NCBI GenBank assembly: GCA_026874595.1
Contig: CM049306.1
Coordinates: 82,858,142-82,922,141, forward strand
DNA: 64,000 bases
Direction of reading: 5' to 3'
Source: Sipunculus nudus
Taxonomy: Eukaryota; Annelida; Sipuncula; Golfingiida; Sipunculidae
Shown: positions 60,367 through 64,000 of the stretch, one piece after another
How positions within the stretch are numbered: the first letter of the stretch is position 1
Layout of the letters: every line of letters begins with the position of its first letter
Made by a program: the position numbers and the translations under genes
The notes under the pieces: model-generated
The model's database searches: none
Told to the model about the DNA's origin: nothing
What the model saw: the letters and a program-made list of their open reading frames with translations, nothing else

Positions 60367-62169
60367 AATTGATACATGGGGCTACTTATACTCCAAATCA
60401 AAGTACATACATTGTTACATTTTAAAAAACAAGATATATATATAATAATAATAAATTAAAGAAATTCAGAAAAAAGTACAATTTATCTCTCATTAGTGGT
60501 AAGAAATATCATCATATTTTGAATATTTAATACATTTCGTATTTTAACACAACAAACTTAGAGTAGCAAAAAGTAATAAATTACAGACTCTAGCTGATAA
60601 TAATAATAAAAATTATTCTTATTAAAAATATATTACCAGTGTAATATGGTAGTAGTTGTCTGGTTACTATAATTTATTTATAAAACATGACTGTAAATAA
60701 AAATAAATAAACAACTGCTCGGAAGGGTATAATCTGAAACTCAGGGATAGGATTGTAATATCGTTTCATCCTGCCCCTGATAAAGGGAAATGTTTATTAG
60801 ATCTGGCAGGGGGTAAGCTGAAGCTGGGGTCTCGAGATGTTCGCTACATCGAGATGTTCGCACCAGACGGAAGCTAAATAGTTGACCGAATTGGAAGTTA
60901 TGCAGTAGGTATCTTTTGCTCCGAAATTAACCTACAAAAAGTCGGTCCAGCAAGGTTGCAAATAGATATTTAGAAAATAAGGTTTATTTTCACAGTTCGC
61001 TGATGGCAGGTCTGGGTATTTCATTTGTTGTCATGAGCTGTCTCAATCCTGATGGAAATGGCACCTAATTTGGTATTAGTAATTTTCTGCCTTGTGCTTC
61101 TGAACCACTTACATTTGCTCCTGTTCTGATGGGTCGGATAGAGCATTTTCCATGTTGTCTTTCAAAATGTGTCCGAGAGTTGATGTTATTTATTGCTTGG
61201 GTTGATATAAACTAATATAGGAATAAATATATTTGACAGAGCGGTTTTGGTTTAGAATAAAATTGAAAGGCTTCGTAATGAAATAAATGATAAACGAGTG
61301 AAAATAATTAGGAATTCCGGTTCTCGCACCTTCCTCCTGCTTCAATGGTATTTCTCTAAAAGCATCAGCAGTTGATGATGTTACTATGGTTACATGTACA
61401 TTGTCCGAATATCCAGCAGTTCTAGGAAAACATGAAAATTTAGAAACAGTTTGTATTCCTTAAATGTATACAACATCCCCGTCTTGCTGGTCTAAAAATT
61501 TGTAGAAGACAATCATCCACTCGTGTGCAAACAATTATATACTGATAATTTTTAATCCGACACTGCAGATCTGTATCTGTTATATATTAATCTTAAATCT
61601 CTTTGTTCATTCTCGGGCTGGTTGGTCTGATTCATACAAGCTCAGTATAAGGACATTTATATTCTTATTTCGAAGATAATTATTGTATTAAATTTCGAAA
61701 TATTTCTTTCAGCCGTATGATTAGTAGTTTAGAATCTCGTATTGCATTCAATAGGTCATTAACAAAATCATATAATAAGCACTGGATTTTTTACTTTGGT
61801 TTCGTCACATTTATCAAAAACTGTTCCTGCTTTTGCTTTTTATAAAATATTAACAAGTTTATAGTAAAGGTGTCACTGAGCGTATACTATCAATATATCT
61901 GGGAGTGACACGAGGTCAGACGGGGGTTTTTCAAGATGATATATCTATCTGAGGCAGAAGATCAAGAACTCGTGTATTTCAGTAGTATATTCCGTCAAAA
62001 TAAAAGGTGTATTTGGCTCAGGACCAGATAACCAGAACGTCAGTGACGTAGTGCTCCGGGACCCCCGCAATTTAACAATTTTCACCATGTGCAAGGAATC
62101 AACTTTTTTTCGCAGGAAATTTATATCTCAGGAAGCCCTATTGGAATTTTAAATATCTGTGTAAACGTT
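60367..62169. other. AT-rich non-coding stretch
   Basis: A small direct repeat (GAGATGTTCGC at 60834 and 60850) is the only structure seen. Confidence 0.5.
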
Positions 62170-62410
62170 TAGAAGACAGCTCGAAGCCTTATCAGGTATA
62201 GCAGACTCAAAATCTATCAAGATATAAAGGAGAAGATTTTTTTTTATTTTAAAAATAAAAGTTTGCATAAATGTGCATTTTAATTAATTTCCAAGTTCTG
62301 TTTATTTTATTCAAAGCCTACATCTAGCGGTATCAGATAAAACAAGTCAAAATCGATCAGATATAAAGGAGGAGAAGCATTTTTTGTGACTGTGGATGGA
62401 CGCCGGACGG
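62170..62410 (+). repeat. Degenerate tandem pair with GGAC tail
   Basis: CTCAAAATCTATCAAGATATAAAGGAGAAG (from 62207, quoted to landmark only as CTATCAAGATATAAAGGAG) is echoed by CGATCAGATATAAAGGAGGAGAAG-like sequence about 145 bp later (62354), each preceded by a TCAGGTATAGCAG/TCAGATAAAACA block. GGACGCCGGACGGACAGACC follows at 62398, resembling the GGAC tails elsewhere in the window. Confidence 0.55.
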
Positions 62411-62485
62411 ACAGACCCTACATCACTATTATATGGCACCAGCTCATCCGGACCAGCTCCTCCAGGAAATATATTGAAAAGACAT

Positions 62486-62645
62486 GAGTAATTGATAAGT
62501 TTATAAAACGAAGAAAAAGGGAGAAGATTAGAAAACTATTCCCCATACCTCTATTTTTGTACCATGAATAAATGATAAGTTTATCAGACGAAGAAAAAGG
62601 GAGAAGATTAGAAAACTATTCCCCATACCTCTATTTTTGTACCAT
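62486..62645 (+). repeat. Recent 80-bp tandem duplication
   Basis: TGATAAGTTTAT at 62493 recurs at 62573, and the next ~70 bp (AACGAAGAAAAAGGGAGAAG versus GACGAAGAAAAAGGGAGAAG, then ATTCCCCATACCTC, TTTTTGTACCAT) are almost identical. Only a few bases differ, so the duplication is young or an assembly artefact. Confidence 0.92.
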
Positions 62646-64000
62646 TTAAATCTTTGTTCGAAACGGTCTTCATTCAATGTCATCTCTCGGCTGTAATGTT
62701 TTATTTTTTATCAAAATTTGTTCACATTATGTCGTGATAATGCAGATTTAAGGCTAATTTTGGGTTACTTTCTGCGTCTCCACTTCTTTCTTGGCTTATG
62801 TTACGCTGTTGATGTTAATTGGGGTTAGATGATGTCGTTGATTTTGTTTATTTATGCCTCTCACATTCTGTCTTTAAATTAAACTTTGTATCATCTATGG
62901 TGACCTCTTGGTAGTATAACTGAATTATATTTGCAATTTACAGTTTTACAGGAATGATGTCACAGATTTGTGTATTGTTTATCCACATTCTTTGAAACTG
63001 TATGTTGAGTAACGAGTTGATCAGGTCGACTTCTACATCATTCTTCGAACGCCATTTTGGTTTCACGATCTGACCAATTGTTCAGGTAATGTAAACCAAA
63101 AACGCTTTTGCTAATCCAGGTTAAGTTTTAGATTTGGTTTCAGAACCAGTTTGCACCTTAGTATATAATGTCTTGAAACCCTGAGTTTAAGATTAAACCG
63201 TTAAAGTTCTCTAAGCTGTTGTTTTTTGTAAGATTTGACGTGCTTTGGAAAGCACAATGGAGGACAAACACAGAGGAGGAGATATATCTCCATTATGGGG
63301 AAGCAATATATCTCATTTTCTAGTGTCCTGTATAATCTGAGAGACTTGCCACACGTGTGACAGGACATGATGATGTTTCTGTGTGTGGGTGGATAGGAGG
63401 GGTATGAGTTAGTTGCGATGAGATGTAATCTTAATAACCTAAATGTGATCTGTTTCACATACTCACCCTATGACCTTTATGGAAAATGCCTTTATATCCT
63501 CTAGAACAGAACAACAAAAGTAAAGGTTTTAAATTATATTTTATTAATCTAGAAAACACATTCTCAGAAGAGTTGGGCAGTCATTGTGAAGCCTTTATAT
63601 ACACAGCGGTCTGATTATTAAACACAATCGTGTAATGCGGTTTATTCCAAGATGTGTACATAAACCTTGACCTATAGGTGCAGGCTTTTTATCGTGATTT
63701 ACAGTCCTATTTCACTAATGAGATATCATGGAAACGCAGGTAGACCATGCTTATTTAATCAGTTTACGCCAGAGAGACCAAAGTATACTCTACTAATGAA
63801 ATCCATGCGAGCTTATTTTTGGTTCCTGTTTTTTGACGACGTATATCTGTCGTGTGGTTTCTCAAGGCTGAATAGAATAAATTCGCCAAGCGAGCCGTGA
63901 GAGTGAACACTTTGGTGTTTTTAATATATGATTTATTGGGCCCCTGTTGATATATGTACCATTATAACAGGAATATATTGTTGTATGTAAGCGTATCACT
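62646..64000. other. Non-coding stretch
   Basis: Frames of 77-85 codons near 63201-63458 and 63667-63900 have no recognisable domain. No repeat was seen. Confidence 0.5.

Overview
The window looks like gene-poor, AT-rich, repeat-dense DNA from an invertebrate nuclear genome, most likely a bivalve mollusc. Signs of this are long (AT)n/(TA)n tracts, no long open frame on either strand, no operon-like packing, many short inverted-repeat elements, TTAGGG-like repeats, and GGAC-rich repeat tails and a tandem repeat that ends in an AGCTCA/TGAGCT hairpin next to an AAAA run, a type I associate from memory with bivalve repeats. The phylum is an inference and no gene confirms it. No rRNA, CRISPR array, origin or confident tRNA gene was seen. 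The one stretch that reads like protein-coding sequence is an open frame on the minus strand at 3305-3712 with no recognised family.

Layout: 1-7 kb holds a probable solo LTR (1066-1829), the candidate exon and a diverged tandem duplication (3963-4615). 7.3-8.9 kb is a composite with GTATTC-hexamer arms around a ~357-bp tandem pair and an AGGTAC-rich stretch. 9.8-16.7 kb has a 300-bp MITE, two tRNA-like SINE heads, half of a dispersed repeat pair, a foldback element with a TTAGGG-like core, and a 350-bp MITE with TTA target duplications. 16.7-29.5 kb is mostly featureless apart from microsatellites and a CpG-rich patch. 29.6-38.4 kb is the most layered region: a 38-bp minisatellite carrying TGACTCA motifs, a GACTTG-hexamer element, then a ~337-bp tandem array split by a 5,378-bp insertion that itself contains a second GACTTG element. 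39.5-42 kb has another MITE, the second half of the dispersed pair and a SINE. 43.1-46.3 kb is a complex array of ~919-bp units. 46.3-55.6 kb is sparse. 55.6-58.9 kb holds a second LTR with a tandem duplication in U3, a 312-bp near-palindromic foldback set in an (AT)n tract, and a third GACTTG element interrupted by a second copy of the 300-bp MITE. The last 5 kb is sparse, with a fresh 80-bp tandem duplication.

The window therefore records nested transposition rather than a pathway. Several insertions can be ordered by who interrupts whom: the 5.4-kb insertion is younger than the ~337-bp array, and the 300-bp MITE is younger than the third GACTTG element. The recurring oddity is four different hexamer repeat types (GTATTC, AGGTAC, GACTTG, TTAGGG-like), three of which form the arms or core of a recognisable element. 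No autonomous transposase, reverse transcriptase or Rep/helicase frame was found, so all these elements appear non-autonomous or decayed. All boundaries were read by eye.
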